DNA from: DTKD01 sp964494345 | GTDB lineage: Bacteria; Armatimonadota; UBA5829 | Assembly: GCA_964494345.1 (NCBI GenBank) | Contig: CAZBSI010000010.1 | Location: 42,992-106,991 of the forward strand | Reading direction: 5' to 3' | Length of the DNA stretch: 64,000 nucleotides | Shown here: one piece after another, positions 42,724-50,741 of the stretch | Layout: every line of letters begins with the position of its first letter | Numbering within the stretch: position 1 is the first letter of the stretch | Notes under the pieces: generated by a model | What the model was told of the DNA's origin: nothing | What the model saw: the letters and a program-made list of their open reading frames with translations, nothing else | Databases searched by the model: none | Made by a program: the position numbers and the translations under genes

Positions 42724-43521
42724 ATGGTCAGACTGGGCATCATCGGCGGTGGCGCGATGGGAGAGGCGTTCGCGGGCGGAGTGATTTCGTCCGGGTGGCT
42801 TAAACCCACCGATATCACCATCGCCGATATAGACGAATCCCGACAAGAACGACTTCGTGAGCAACTCGGTGTCAATGTCGCAAGTGACAACGTTCTAACT
42901 GCGGCAAACGCCGATATCGTCTTGCTCGCCGTCAAACCCTCAGTAGTGCCCACAGTCCTTGACACGATCAACGAGTATCTCATCACTCAGTTGGTTATAT
43001 CCATCGCGGCTGGGGTAAGTTTGGATGCGATGCAGAGCAGGTTGAAGGATAATATCGGGGTAATCCGGGCTATGCCCAACACGCCCAGTCGAATCGGGGC
43101 GGGGGCTATTGGCTTTAGCATCGGCAAGGCAGTGACCCAGCGGCAGGTCGAACTCGCCATTAAATTATTCGAGTGCGTAGGGATTTGCATTGAGGTTCCG
43201 GAGCGGCTAATTGATGCAGTGACTGGCCTCAGCGGCAGCGGGCCTGCTTATGTCTATCTTATGATTGAGGCTATGTCAGATGCGGGCGTAAGGGCGGGAT
43301 TGACGCGGCCGGATGCCCTGAAACTCGCGGCTCAGACGGTCTACGGCGCAGCGAAAATGGTCATCGACCAGAACGAGCACCCGGCCGTGCTGAAAGACCA
43401 GGTTACCAGCCCCGGCGGCACCACTATTGCCGGAGTAGCGGCGCTCGAAAAAGCAGGCTTCCGATCGGCTATAATGGAAGCCGTCAAAGCCGCCGCCAAA
43501 CGCTCTGCGGAGCTTAGTTAA
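42724..43521 (+). CDS. proC: Pyrroline-5-carboxylate reductase
   Basis: ProC reduces pyrroline-5-carboxylate to proline with NAD(P)H. The 265-residue protein has the Rossmann LGIIGGGAMGEAFAGGVI, DIVLLAVKPSVVPTVLD, VISIAAGVSLDAMQSRL, RAMPNTPSRIGAGAIGFS and the signature LSGSGPAYVYLMIEAMSDAG. QVTSPGGTTIAGVAALE follows. ATG 42724 begins right at the conserved start; the upstream ATG at 42685 lies in the terminator hairpin. It is a usual member of this division cluster. Confidence 0.95.
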   Translation: MVRLGIIGGGAMGEAFAGGVISSGWLKPTDITIADIDESRQERLREQLGVNVASDNVLTAANADIVLLAVKPSVVPTVLDTINEYLITQLVISIAAGVSLDAMQSRLKDNIGVIRAMPNTPSRIGAGAIGFSIGKAVTQRQVELAIKLFECVGICIEVPERLIDAVTGLSGSGPAYVYLMIEAMSDAGVRAGLTRPDALKLAAQTVYGAAKMVIDQNEHPAVLKDQVTSPGGTTIAGVAALEKAGFRSAIMEAVKAAAKRSAELS

Positions 43522-43552
43522 AATTGACTCTGAAGTATAGGAGTTCGTGGGC

Positions 43553-43822
43553 ATGCCTTTCATGATAGTCGGACTTATTGCAATGTTGCTGCGCGCGCTG
43601 ATTTGGATCGTCATAATAGACTGCGTGCTCACGTTTATTCCGTCAGTCGACAGACGACACCCGATCGTGGTCGCAATCCGCCGCATCACGGAGCCGATGT
43701 ATACACAGGTGAGAAGACTCGTGCCGGCGATAAGAAGCGGCAATATGGGCCTGGACCTCGCACCTTTGATCGTGATAATCGGGTTGAATCTGATGATCTG
43801 GATTGTAGTTCGCATTTTCTAA
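43553..43822 (+). CDS. yggT: YggT family membrane protein
   Basis: This 89-residue protein has two membrane segments (about 4-26 and 68-88) with the polar VDRRHPIVVAIRRITEPMYT between, the layout of YggT/YlmG proteins. These proteins are found beside sepF and divIVA and are linked to division or osmotic tolerance. ATG 43553 is favoured over GTG 43547 because AGGAG would be only three bases from the GTG. Confidence 0.88.
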   Translation: MPFMIVGLIAMLLRALIWIVIIDCVLTFIPSVDRRHPIVVAIRRITEPMYTQVRRLVPAIRSGNMGLDLAPLIVIIGLNLMIWIVVRIF

Positions 43823-43849
43823 CAACTTTCAGCTTGAAGGAGTACGAAA

Positions 43850-44323
43850 ATGGCACTGACACCAGTGGATATGCTCCATACGGAGTTCAAAACAAGGCTT
43901 CGCGGCTATAATAAAAATCAGGTCGATGAGTTTGTAAGGACAGCGGCTGAGTCGTTAGAAGTTGCCCTTAAAGACAGGGCCGAACTACAGCGAAAATTAG
44001 ACGCACTGCAGGAAGAGGTGGACCAGGTCCGGCAGATCAAAGCCACTCTAACCGAAGCCCTTACGGTTGCGCAGAAAAGCGCCGACGACCTTCGGGCGGG
44101 CGCCCATCAGCAGGCTGAGGCGATTATCAAAGAGGCCGAGGTTGCGCGGGTCCAGCTTATGGCCGAAACCCAGGCAGAGGCCGAGAAATATCGCACAGAA
44201 ATCTCTCTGCTTCAGGCCACCAGAGATCGATTCGAAGCTGAGTTTCGGGCGTTACTCTCCAGTTATAATCAGTGGCTGGACAAACGAGTGCCGGAGAAAC
44301 CCGCTCGCAGCGAGGTCGCCTGA
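43850..44323 (+). CDS. divIVA: DivIVA-domain protein
   Basis: DivIVA marks curved membrane at poles and septa. The 157-residue protein opens with LTPVDMLHTEFKTRLRGYNK and QVDEFV, the typical membrane-binding DivIVA start. It is coiled coil from about 30 to 140, rich in Ala, Glu, Gln and Lys. The tail is short. The next gene begins directly after its TGA with a TTG start, so they are cotranscribed. Confidence 0.92.
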   Translation: MALTPVDMLHTEFKTRLRGYNKNQVDEFVRTAAESLEVALKDRAELQRKLDALQEEVDQVRQIKATLTEALTVAQKSADDLRAGAHQQAEAIIKEAEVARVQLMAETQAEAEKYRTEISLLQATRDRFEAEFRALLSSYNQWLDKRVPEKPARSEVA

Positions 44324-45754
44324 TTGGATCCTGACTTCCGACCAATCGATACCGAAACACAGTCTTTCCGCGTCGGAATGGCGATTCTAATTATTCTTAT
44401 AGTCGGCATCGCGGCCGTCCAGGTTTGGGCGGGGCTTGAAAATACCAGCCAAACCGAGACATCGGATAACACAAATGTCCTGATTGTCGAGGATTATGTA
44501 GCTCGACGAGCAATAGCATCCTCTTCGTCAGAAGAACGCATTTTTGGGTTTAACCTTGCCCTCCAAACAGAATACCCTTCCTATCAGAAAAGCCCCGCTT
44601 ACTATCGTCGACGTGGGGTAATGAAACAATCAGTTTCAAAAAAAGACGGTCTCAGCGATTTCAAAAAGATCGATTCCCCCGCCGCAACCCGTGGCCTGAA
44701 CAAGGAAGCCGTCAACCGCCTGCGTGCCGAAAAGACAATGTGGTTGCACATCTACGGGCCGGAAAAAATAAGCGATAAGCAGGCGAAATCTTATGCTAAA
44801 GAGATTCGCGATCTGAACCTCGGCCCGCTCAAGGACATCGCCATATCCGACGTCTATCGCCGCGCGGGGCTGATTAAGCAAGCCGATAAACAGCTAAAAC
44901 AAGCCCAATCATCGGCCAGAACTGCTTTAATAGCAACTTATGTGGTCATAGGTGTACTAGCTGCCTGCGGCTTGATCGGGTTTATTCTACTGCTTTTTGC
45001 GGTGCCCAAATGGCTTTCGGGGATTACCCATTCATCGCGCTACATTCTATTCGCATCTATCACCCTGCCCGCATTTTTGATATATCTGGCCGCATATTAT
45101 GGCTTGAGCGGTGTGGTTCAAATCGCCATTGATTCCTTTACCGGATCGCTTGAATATATTCAGCAGGGCACTGTATTTTTGTCACTGTCTATCGGCGCCG
45201 CTTTGGTTGCAGGAGCGATTGGACTCACGTTGCTGCGCAAGAGGGCAGGGGAACTTAATCAGGACTGGCGCCAGATTGGTTTTCGCACCCAGTCTTTTAC
45301 GTTAGATATAGGCAGGGGATTGGTCGGTTTTATGATAGCATTGCCGCTGGTATTGTTTGCTGCACAGCTATCTCAGAAGATGTCCAGCACCATATTCAAA
45401 AATATTCCAACCCCCCAGCAGCCATTTCAGGACATAATCGGCAGGGGCGGGGCGCTGGAAGTTGCGCTAATGTTTATTTTGGCCTCCGTAGTAGCTCCGG
45501 TCGTGGAGGAGACTTTCTTTCGAGGCGCGTTATTCTCTGCTTTTAGAGCCAGAATGGGCGTATTGCCGTCGGTGTTGCTGTGCTCTGTTTTCTTCGCCTT
45601 TATCCATCCGCTGCCGGGCGGTTTTTTGCCAATATTCACTCTCGCCTGCGTGCTCGCGTTCCTACGAGAACGAAGCGGCTCGCTGTTACCCGGCATGGTC
45701 TGCCATTCGGTATATAATGCAATGACTCTAGCACTATCGGCTCTGTTTTTCTGA
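44324..45754 (+). CDS. CPBP-family intramembrane metalloprotease
   Basis: This 476-residue membrane protein has one helix at residues 15-35, a soluble extracytoplasmic-looking region (about 36-200), and several helices after that. The C-terminal CPBP/ABI domain shows VVEETFFRGALFSAFRARMG (EExxxR), FFAFIHPLPGGFLP and GMVCHSVYNAM, the three metal-binding motifs. Family members process CAAX-like proteins or protect against bacteriocins. The large soluble insert is unusual for the family. The TTG start abuts the divIVA stop. Confidence 0.85.
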   Translation: MDPDFRPIDTETQSFRVGMAILIILIVGIAAVQVWAGLENTSQTETSDNTNVLIVEDYVARRAIASSSSEERIFGFNLALQTEYPSYQKSPAYYRRRGVMKQSVSKKDGLSDFKKIDSPAATRGLNKEAVNRLRAEKTMWLHIYGPEKISDKQAKSYAKEIRDLNLGPLKDIAISDVYRRAGLIKQADKQLKQAQSSARTALIATYVVIGVLAACGLIGFILLLFAVPKWLSGITHSSRYILFASITLPAFLIYLAAYYGLSGVVQIAIDSFTGSLEYIQQGTVFLSLSIGAALVAGAIGLTLLRKRAGELNQDWRQIGFRTQSFTLDIGRGLVGFMIALPLVLFAAQLSQKMSSTIFKNIPTPQQPFQDIIGRGGALEVALMFILASVVAPVVEETFFRGALFSAFRARMGVLPSVLLCSVFFAFIHPLPGGFLPIFTLACVLAFLRERSGSLLPGMVCHSVYNAMTLALSALFF

Positions 45755-45794
45755 TCGCACGGCCATAATATTCCATGCAAAGGATCACGCAGTA

Positions 45795-46721
45795 ATGTCT
45801 CAGGCTAAAATAGTCGTTGTCGGTAGTTCCAATACGGATATGGTCGTCCGGTCTCCTCGTATCCCGCGAGGCGGTGAGACCCTGCTGGGAAGTGATTTCA
45901 CGATGGTCCCAGGCGGCAAGGGCGCCAATCAGGCAGTATGCGCGGCCAAACTCGGCGCTGAGGTTACGTTTGTGGCACGAATCGGCGACGACGTATTCGG
46001 CCAACGCTCCCTCGATAACTTCCGCAGCGTTGGAATAGACACCCAATTTATCACTCGTGACAAGACGGCGACGAGCGGAATTGCGCTGATTACAGTAGAT
46101 AATAACGGCGAAAACTCAATCGTCGTCGCGCCTGGTGCGAATTATCGACTCAGCCCTCAAGATATCGATTCGGCAGCACATAAAATAAAACTTGCCGATA
46201 TTGTGCTTATTCAACTGGAGATACCGCCTCAAACGGTCGATTATACTATTGAGCTGGCCCATAAAATCGGCGTAAAAGTCGTACTCAACCCGGCCCCGAT
46301 TCGGCCGATGTCGCCAGAGATTATAAAAATGGTCGATGTGCTGGCGCCGAATCAGCACGAGGCTGCCGAATTGATCGGAAGAGCAGGGCAGGGCGACGAC
46401 CTGGATGCGCCGGACGCCGCCGAGCAACTGCTGCAGATGGGGGCTAAGAGAGTGGTCATCACCCTCGGCAGCCGCGGTGCGTACGCGACTGATGGCAAGG
46501 TCGGCGATTATGTCGATTCGATAAAGGTCACGCCCGTCGATACGACTGCTGCGGGGGACGCATTCACGGCCTCTCTGAGCTGTGCGCTGGCTGAGGGCCT
46601 TGATTTATTTGAAGCGGCCAGATTCGCCAACAGGGCAGCGGCAATTGCTGTTACGCGATTGGGCGCGCAGAGTTCTCTGCCCACCCGCGCAGAAGTCGAT
46701 TCGCAGCTTTTCGGGAACTAG
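45795..46721 (+). CDS. rbsK: Ribokinase
   Basis: This 308-residue PfkB-family sugar kinase looks like ribokinase. It has VVVGSSNTDMVVRSPRIPRG, MVPGGKGANQAVCAAKLGA, FVARIGDDVFGQ, NPAPIRPMSPE, LAPNQHEAAELIG, and the catalytic VDTTAAGDAFTASLSCALAEG with the base Asp. GGKGANQA is the strongest ribokinase mark. No ribose transporter is near. It probably phosphorylates ribose from nucleoside breakdown; a related sugar is possible. Confidence 0.9.
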   Translation: MSQAKIVVVGSSNTDMVVRSPRIPRGGETLLGSDFTMVPGGKGANQAVCAAKLGAEVTFVARIGDDVFGQRSLDNFRSVGIDTQFITRDKTATSGIALITVDNNGENSIVVAPGANYRLSPQDIDSAAHKIKLADIVLIQLEIPPQTVDYTIELAHKIGVKVVLNPAPIRPMSPEIIKMVDVLAPNQHEAAELIGRAGQGDDLDAPDAAEQLLQMGAKRVVITLGSRGAYATDGKVGDYVDSIKVTPVDTTAAGDAFTASLSCALAEGLDLFEAARFANRAAAIAVTRLGAQSSLPTRAEVDSQLFGN

Positions 46722-46862
46722 ACCGAAGTTTTGAGCGTTAATATAACTGATCTGAGCGAGCTGTGCAATGCTCACTATTACGCCGTCTGCGGACGTTGAC
46801 CGCTCAGGTTGGATTATAGTAAGATTCAAGGGTTATCAAACACTCGAAAGGAGTACTCATTT

Positions 46863-48059
46863 ATGCGCAACAGAACACTAGCGGCGATTCTGGCAATGCT
46901 CATCTGCCTGCTGTTTAGTATTTCTGCAATAGCCGCAGTCCCTGACACTAAGGCCCCCGCCAAAGCTCCGGCAAAGGCGCCGGCGAAGGCCCCTGCCAAG
47001 GCCCCGGCTAAAGCCCCGGCTAAGGCTCCCGCCAAGGCTCCGGCTAAAGCTCCGGCTAAGGTTGCTCCGGCTGCCAAGCCTGCTGCAACACCCGCTGCTG
47101 CTAAGGGTTTTGATCAGGACGCTGAGCTTCAAAGACTGTGGAAAGCTCCGGACAGCGCCGTTGTCGGTACAGTGGACGGCGCAACGGTTACCAAGGGCGA
47201 GCTTCTCCACGCACTTTGGTACTATAGCGCACCACAGATGGTGACGGAACTGCTCAATCAGAAAATGATTGAACAGGCCGCCAAAAAGGAAGGCGTCACT
47301 CTGACTCCGGAGGAACTCAAACAAAAGCAGGACGAGGCCGCCAAAAGAATGAACGTCAACTCCATAGACGACCTCTTGAAGCAGTTCAAAGTGACCAAAG
47401 CCCGGTTTGTATCAGGAATCAGAACCTCTGCCCTGGCCGAAAAAACCGTGCGCAAGCAGGTCAAAGTAACTGATACGGAGTATGCCGAGTATATCAAGGC
47501 CCGCCACATCCTGATCAAGTTCCCTGAGGACGAAGAGGATCAGGCCAAAAAAGAAGAGGCTGCCAAAAAGAAGATCGACGAGATCGCAGCCAAGCTTAAT
47601 GATGGTGGCGACTTCGCGAAACTGGCCGACGAGTACTCCGAAGATCCTGGCAACCTCAAAGAGGGCGTCAAACAGGGCGGCGATCTGGGCTGGTTCACCA
47701 AGGGTAGAATGGTGGCGGAGTTCGAAAACGCCGCGTTCGATCTGCCTGTCGGCAAAGTCAGCGACCCGGTTAAGACCTTCTACGGTTATCATCTCATCAG
47801 AGTAGAGGCCATCGGCAAAGATGCCTCGCCGGCTGAGAAGAACGAACTTAAGACTATGATCCTGGAGCGCCAGGTGCCAACCGAGATGCAGAAGTGGTTC
47901 GGTGAGCTTCAGGCGGGAGCCAAGATGGACAACAAGCTGCAGGAGCCTGTGGCCCAGCAGCCTAAGCCGGTTATCAGACCGGAAGCAGCTCCCAAGCCCG
48001 CGGCGCCAAAGCCGGCAGCAAAGCCAGCTACGACCCCGCCCCCTCCGCCCGGTAAGTAA
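46863..48059 (+). CDS. Exported SurA/PrsA-like peptidyl-prolyl isomerase
   Basis: The 398-residue protein has a signal peptide (about 5-24, ending AIAA) and nine APAK repeats (about 31-66). A SurA-like N-terminal chaperone helix region follows (about 95-200; VDGATVTKGELLHALW). A parvulin domain lies at about 210-320, with ARHILIKFPEDEEDQAKK, DGGDFAKLADEYSEDPGN, GGDLGWFTKGRMVAEFENAA and FYGYHLIRVE. A Pro/Ala tail ends it. Such proteins fold exported proteins. The repeats may bridge to the wall or an outer layer. AAGGAG lies before the ATG at 46863; a strong terminator follows. Confidence 0.9.
   Translation: MRNRTLAAILAMLICLLFSISAIAAVPDTKAPAKAPAKAPAKAPAKAPAKAPAKAPAKAPAKAPAKVAPAAKPAATPAAAKGFDQDAELQRLWKAPDSAVVGTVDGATVTKGELLHALWYYSAPQMVTELLNQKMIEQAAKKEGVTLTPEELKQKQDEAAKRMNVNSIDDLLKQFKVTKARFVSGIRTSALAEKTVRKQVKVTDTEYAEYIKARHILIKFPEDEEDQAKKEEAAKKKIDEIAAKLNDGGDFAKLADEYSEDPGNLKEGVKQGGDLGWFTKGRMVAEFENAAFDLPVGKVSDPVKTFYGYHLIRVEAIGKDASPAEKNELKTMILERQVPTEMQKWFGELQAGAKMDNKLQEPVAQQPKPVIRPEAAPKPAAPKPAAKPATTPPPPPGK
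46953..47060 (+). repeat. Nine 12-bp units coding APAK
   Basis: Nine successive codon quartets encode Ala-Pro-Ala-Lys. Synonymous bases differ among units (GCC/GCT/GCG, CCC/CCG/CCT), so this is not a fresh duplication; the protein repeat itself seems to be kept. Confidence 0.9.
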
Positions 48060-48090
48060 ACCGGCAAGAAGGCAGAATTAACTGATAAAT

Positions 48091-48124
48091 AATCAGGCCG
48101 CGGAACCTAATCCGCGGCCTGATT
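48091..48124 (+). terminator. Strong intrinsic terminator after the PPIase gene
   Basis: AATCAGGCCGCGGA (48091-48104) and TCCGCGGCCTGATT (48111-48124) form a perfect 14-bp stem with loop ACCTAA, followed by TGCATTT. Confidence 0.8.
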
Positions 48125-48143
48125 TGCATTTGCCATAAAGAAA

Positions 48144-48171
48144 GATGGGCAGCAATACATCGCCGCCCATC
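48144..48171 (-). terminator. Intrinsic terminator of the response regulator gene
   Basis: On the minus strand GATGGGC, a 14-base loop and GCCCATC are followed by TTTCTTT, about 37 bases after the response regulator stop at 48208. Confidence 0.65.
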
Positions 48172-48207
48172 CAAAGATTTATAAAGCTCAGGTTGTTGTT
48201 TGCGCCA

Positions 48208-48954
48208 TTAAACTGTGGCCGACTCCCTGATCTCAAACTTATAACCCACGCCCCATATCGTGGTGATCCGGCACGGGCTGCCAGGGGTCTCGATCTTTCT
48301 GCGCAGGCGCTTGATGTGCTGATCGACTGTTCTCTCGTCTCCGTAGAACTCCTGATATGCCCAGACCTGCTCCAGAAGCTGCTCGCGGGTGAATACGCGA
48401 TTGCGGTTCGACGCCAGATACCAAAGAAGATCGAACTCCTTGGGCGTCAGATCAATCCTGCTATCCCCAACGATAACCTCACGGGAGATTCGGCTTACCG
48501 CCAAACCGGGCAGGTTCAGAACCTGCTGCTCATCCGGACTGGGGATGTAGGCGGCGCGTCGAAGAACGGCCTTCACGCGGGCGAGCAGTTCTCGCGGAGA
48601 GAACGGCTTTGTCACATAGTCGTCTGCGCCGATTTCCAGGCCCAGGACCCTGTCAACCTCGTCAACTCGCGCCGTGAGCATAATAAGTGGGACATTGCTG
48701 AATTTGCGGATTTCCTTGCAGACATCCAGGCCGTCCATACCAGGCAGCATCAAGTCTAAAATGACCATATCCGGTTTTTGTGAACGAACCATCTCGATAC
48801 CGTCATTGCCGTCACCAGCACAAGCGACAGCATACCCAGCCTTCTCAAAGTAAAGGGTAATTAGTTCACAGACGTTTTCCTCATCGTCTATCACAAGTAC
48901 TACAGGTTTTGATGTACCAGTATCATCGGTCTTTAGCACGTTTTGCACGTCCAT
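48208..48954 (-). CDS. OmpR/PhoB-family response regulator, orphan
   Basis: This 248-residue regulator has a receiver domain (about 17-130): VLVIDDEENVCELITLYF, the phosphoacceptor Asp in MVILDLMLPGMDGLDV, IMLTARVDEVDRVLGLEIGA and YVTKPF. A winged-helix output domain follows (about 150-245) with LTPKEFDLLWYLASN, FTREQLLEQVW, DERTVDQHIKRLRRKIE and WGVGYKFE. No histidine kinase is adjacent, so its partner is elsewhere. It has its own near-consensus promoter and terminator, a single-gene unit. Confidence 0.93.
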   Translation of the reverse strand: MDVQNVLKTDDTGTSKPVVLVIDDEENVCELITLYFEKAGYAVACAGDGNDGIEMVRSQKPDMVILDLMLPGMDGLDVCKEIRKFSNVPLIMLTARVDEVDRVLGLEIGADDYVTKPFSPRELLARVKAVLRRAAYIPSPDEQQVLNLPGLAVSRISREVIVGDSRIDLTPKEFDLLWYLASNRNRVFTREQLLEQVWAYQEFYGDERTVDQHIKRLRRKIETPGSPCRITTIWGVGYKFEIRESATV

Positions 48955-49006
48955 TCCAAAAATTACCTCATTAATTTATTGCCCTACGTAGCGGCTTAGC
49001 GAAAGT

Positions 49007-49035
49007 AGTATAAGTGAGTCTGACGTCTATGTCAA
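49007..49035 (-). promoter_or_regulatory. Promoter of the response regulator
   Basis: On the minus strand TTGACA (49035-49030), 17 bases and TATACT (49012-49007) precede the gene by about 50 bases. It is a near-consensus sigma70-type promoter. Confidence 0.8.
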
Positions 49036-49068
49036 GAGTGAAACAAAAAGTCACATAAAAAAGCATGC

Positions 49069-50169
49069 TCAGCACACAATAGAACCGAATACAGCGTTGA
49101 AGAACCTTCGACGCAAACGACCAAACTCAATGCCATCGTCGTCATTACATACGCGATTTGTGAGCAACAGGGCATAAGTGTCGCGTTCCGGATCGATTAC
49201 GACGCATGTTCCTGTGAAACCAGTATGCCCAATTGCAGACTTTGTTACAAAATCACCGCCCGCTATGCCATCATTCGGCCATGCACACCAGCCAAAGGTA
49301 TGTCCGCCAACTGATTCTGATATGGCATTGGTGAACATCCTGTGCAACACGGGTGGGTTCAGCGGGAAGTCACCGGATCGCAGGCGAGCGTCAAGAGCGC
49401 GTTTGCAAAACACAGCGGCGTCATGAGCTGTCGAAAACAGCCCCGCGTTTCCCGAAACCCCTTCCATAGCATAGGCGTTGCCGTCGTGCACCTCTCCAAC
49501 AAGCGTGCGCTTACGATACGGACAATTGTCAGTCGCTGCAATCTTTGAGGTTGTTTTAGGATTGTAACCGGTGCTTTCCATCCCCAGCGGAGCGAATATC
49601 CTGCGCCTGGCGAATGTATCGAGCCTCTCACCTGTGACAGATTCCAGAACCGCCGACAACATTATATAACCCATACACGAATAAACATGCGTCGAACCGA
49701 TCGGGTTAATCAATTGTATCTCAAAAAGCTCATCAAGCAACTGTTCGCGGCTCTGACCGTTGGAATACATATCCTTCCACGCAGGCAACCCTGATGTGTG
49801 CGTCAACAGATGACGAAGCGTAACATCCTCAAGGTGCTTAATATCTCGGTTCGGGAAATAACTGGTAACGGATCGCACTGAGATATCGAAATACCCTTCC
49901 TGGGCAAGCAGTAAAATCGAGGGCGCACACGACATCGCCTTTGTAAGCGAGGCCATATCAAAAAGGGTATCCTCATCGACTTTCGCCTTACCCGAAAAAT
50001 CCGTCGACCCTGCCGAGCATACCAGAGCATCAAAGCCCCTTCTATACACCCACGCAGTCCCGCCTGGGTAGAGTTTGCGTTCGATTCCTTCGTTGAGTAT
50101 TCCCTCGGCACGTTCCAATCCCGCCGGATCAAAACCCGCCTTAGTCGCATCAACCTTAATTTTGGACAT
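49069..50169 (-). CDS. Beta-lactamase-fold serine hydrolase (class C-like)
   Basis: The 366-residue protein has the serine-hydrolase motif SxxK in FDMASLTKAMSCAP, then LRHLLTHTSGLPAW and YSCMGYIMLSAVLESVTGE. GHTGFTGTCVVIDPE supplies the third motif. The second motif reads YSC where YSN is usual, which may alter activity. There is no signal peptide, so it is probably a cytoplasmic esterase or peptidase and not a resistance enzyme. ATG 50169 with GGAGAAAT upstream is chosen over GTG 50172. Confidence 0.85.
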   Translation of the reverse strand: MSKIKVDATKAGFDPAGLERAEGILNEGIERKLYPGGTAWVYRRGFDALVCSAGSTDFSGKAKVDEDTLFDMASLTKAMSCAPSILLLAQEGYFDISVRSVTSYFPNRDIKHLEDVTLRHLLTHTSGLPAWKDMYSNGQSREQLLDELFEIQLINPIGSTHVYSCMGYIMLSAVLESVTGERLDTFARRRIFAPLGMESTGYNPKTTSKIAATDNCPYRKRTLVGEVHDGNAYAMEGVSGNAGLFSTAHDAAVFCKRALDARLRSGDFPLNPPVLHRMFTNAISESVGGHTFGWCAWPNDGIAGGDFVTKSAIGHTGFTGTCVVIDPERDTYALLLTNRVCNDDDGIEFGRLRRRFFNAVFGSIVC

Positions 50170-50274
50170 CACTATTTCTCCTGGTGCATGCCAACCTTGA
50201 TTTATTTCCCAATTGTAGGATGATCCTCAAGCCTCGTCAATGCTCGTCGATTTTCGACGGACTGCCCGTTGACG

Positions 50275-50302
50275 GTGATCCTGCGCGAAGTCGCAGGATC
50301 AC
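50275..50302. repeat. Dispersed palindrome, copy 2
   Basis: GTGATCCTGCG (50275-50285), loop CGAAGT and CGCAGGATCAC (50292-50302) form a perfect 11-bp stem. It is the inverted counterpart of 15515-15542. Confidence 0.8.
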
Positions 50303-50340
50303 TCAAAAAATAAGTAAGTTTCCGCGAACCTTCATCTCTC

Positions 50341-50369
50341 TTGATAGGTATTAATCCCTGATGTATAAT
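50341..50369 (+). promoter_or_regulatory. Promoter of gatCAB
   Basis: TTGATA at 50341-50346, 17 bases, then a perfect TATAAT at 50364-50369. The expected start is about 30 bases before the gatC ATG. Confidence 0.8.
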
Positions 50370-50405
50370 TAATCGTTCTAAGGGCTTATGTGCAAGGAGG
50401 TTTGT

Positions 50406-50699
50406 ATGTCGCAGCTAACCCGAAATGAAATTGAAGGGGTTGCGAGCCTTAGCCGGATAAAGTTATCCGAATCGGAAAAAGACAAGCTCACCATCCACAT
50501 CAACGAACTGCTCGATAGCGTTCAAGAACTCATCTCCCTGGACACCGACGGCGTTGAGCCGACCGTCCAGACAACAACCACTATCAACGTGTTCCGCAAA
50601 GACGAAATCACGCCTTCTTTATCTGTCGACGACGCCACAGCCAACGGCCCACAGGTGGCGGAGAATTGTTTCGTGGTGCCCAGGGTGGTAGACACCTGA
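50406..50699 (+). CDS. gatC: Asp/Glu-tRNA amidotransferase subunit C
   Basis: GatC is the small belt subunit that holds GatA and GatB together. The 97-residue protein has EGVASLSRIKLSESEKDKL, NELLDSVQELISLDTDGVEP, the FRKDE turn and the end FVVPRVVDT. ATG 50406, with AAGGAGG upstream, is used rather than ATG 50388. gatA and gatB follow in the same direction. Confidence 0.93.
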   Translation: MSQLTRNEIEGVASLSRIKLSESEKDKLTIHINELLDSVQELISLDTDGVEPTVQTTTTINVFRKDEITPSLSVDDATANGPQVAENCFVVPRVVDT

Positions 50700-50741
50700 T
50701 AAGTTGCTGAACGTTTCTTACTTTGCAGTCGAGGAATGACG

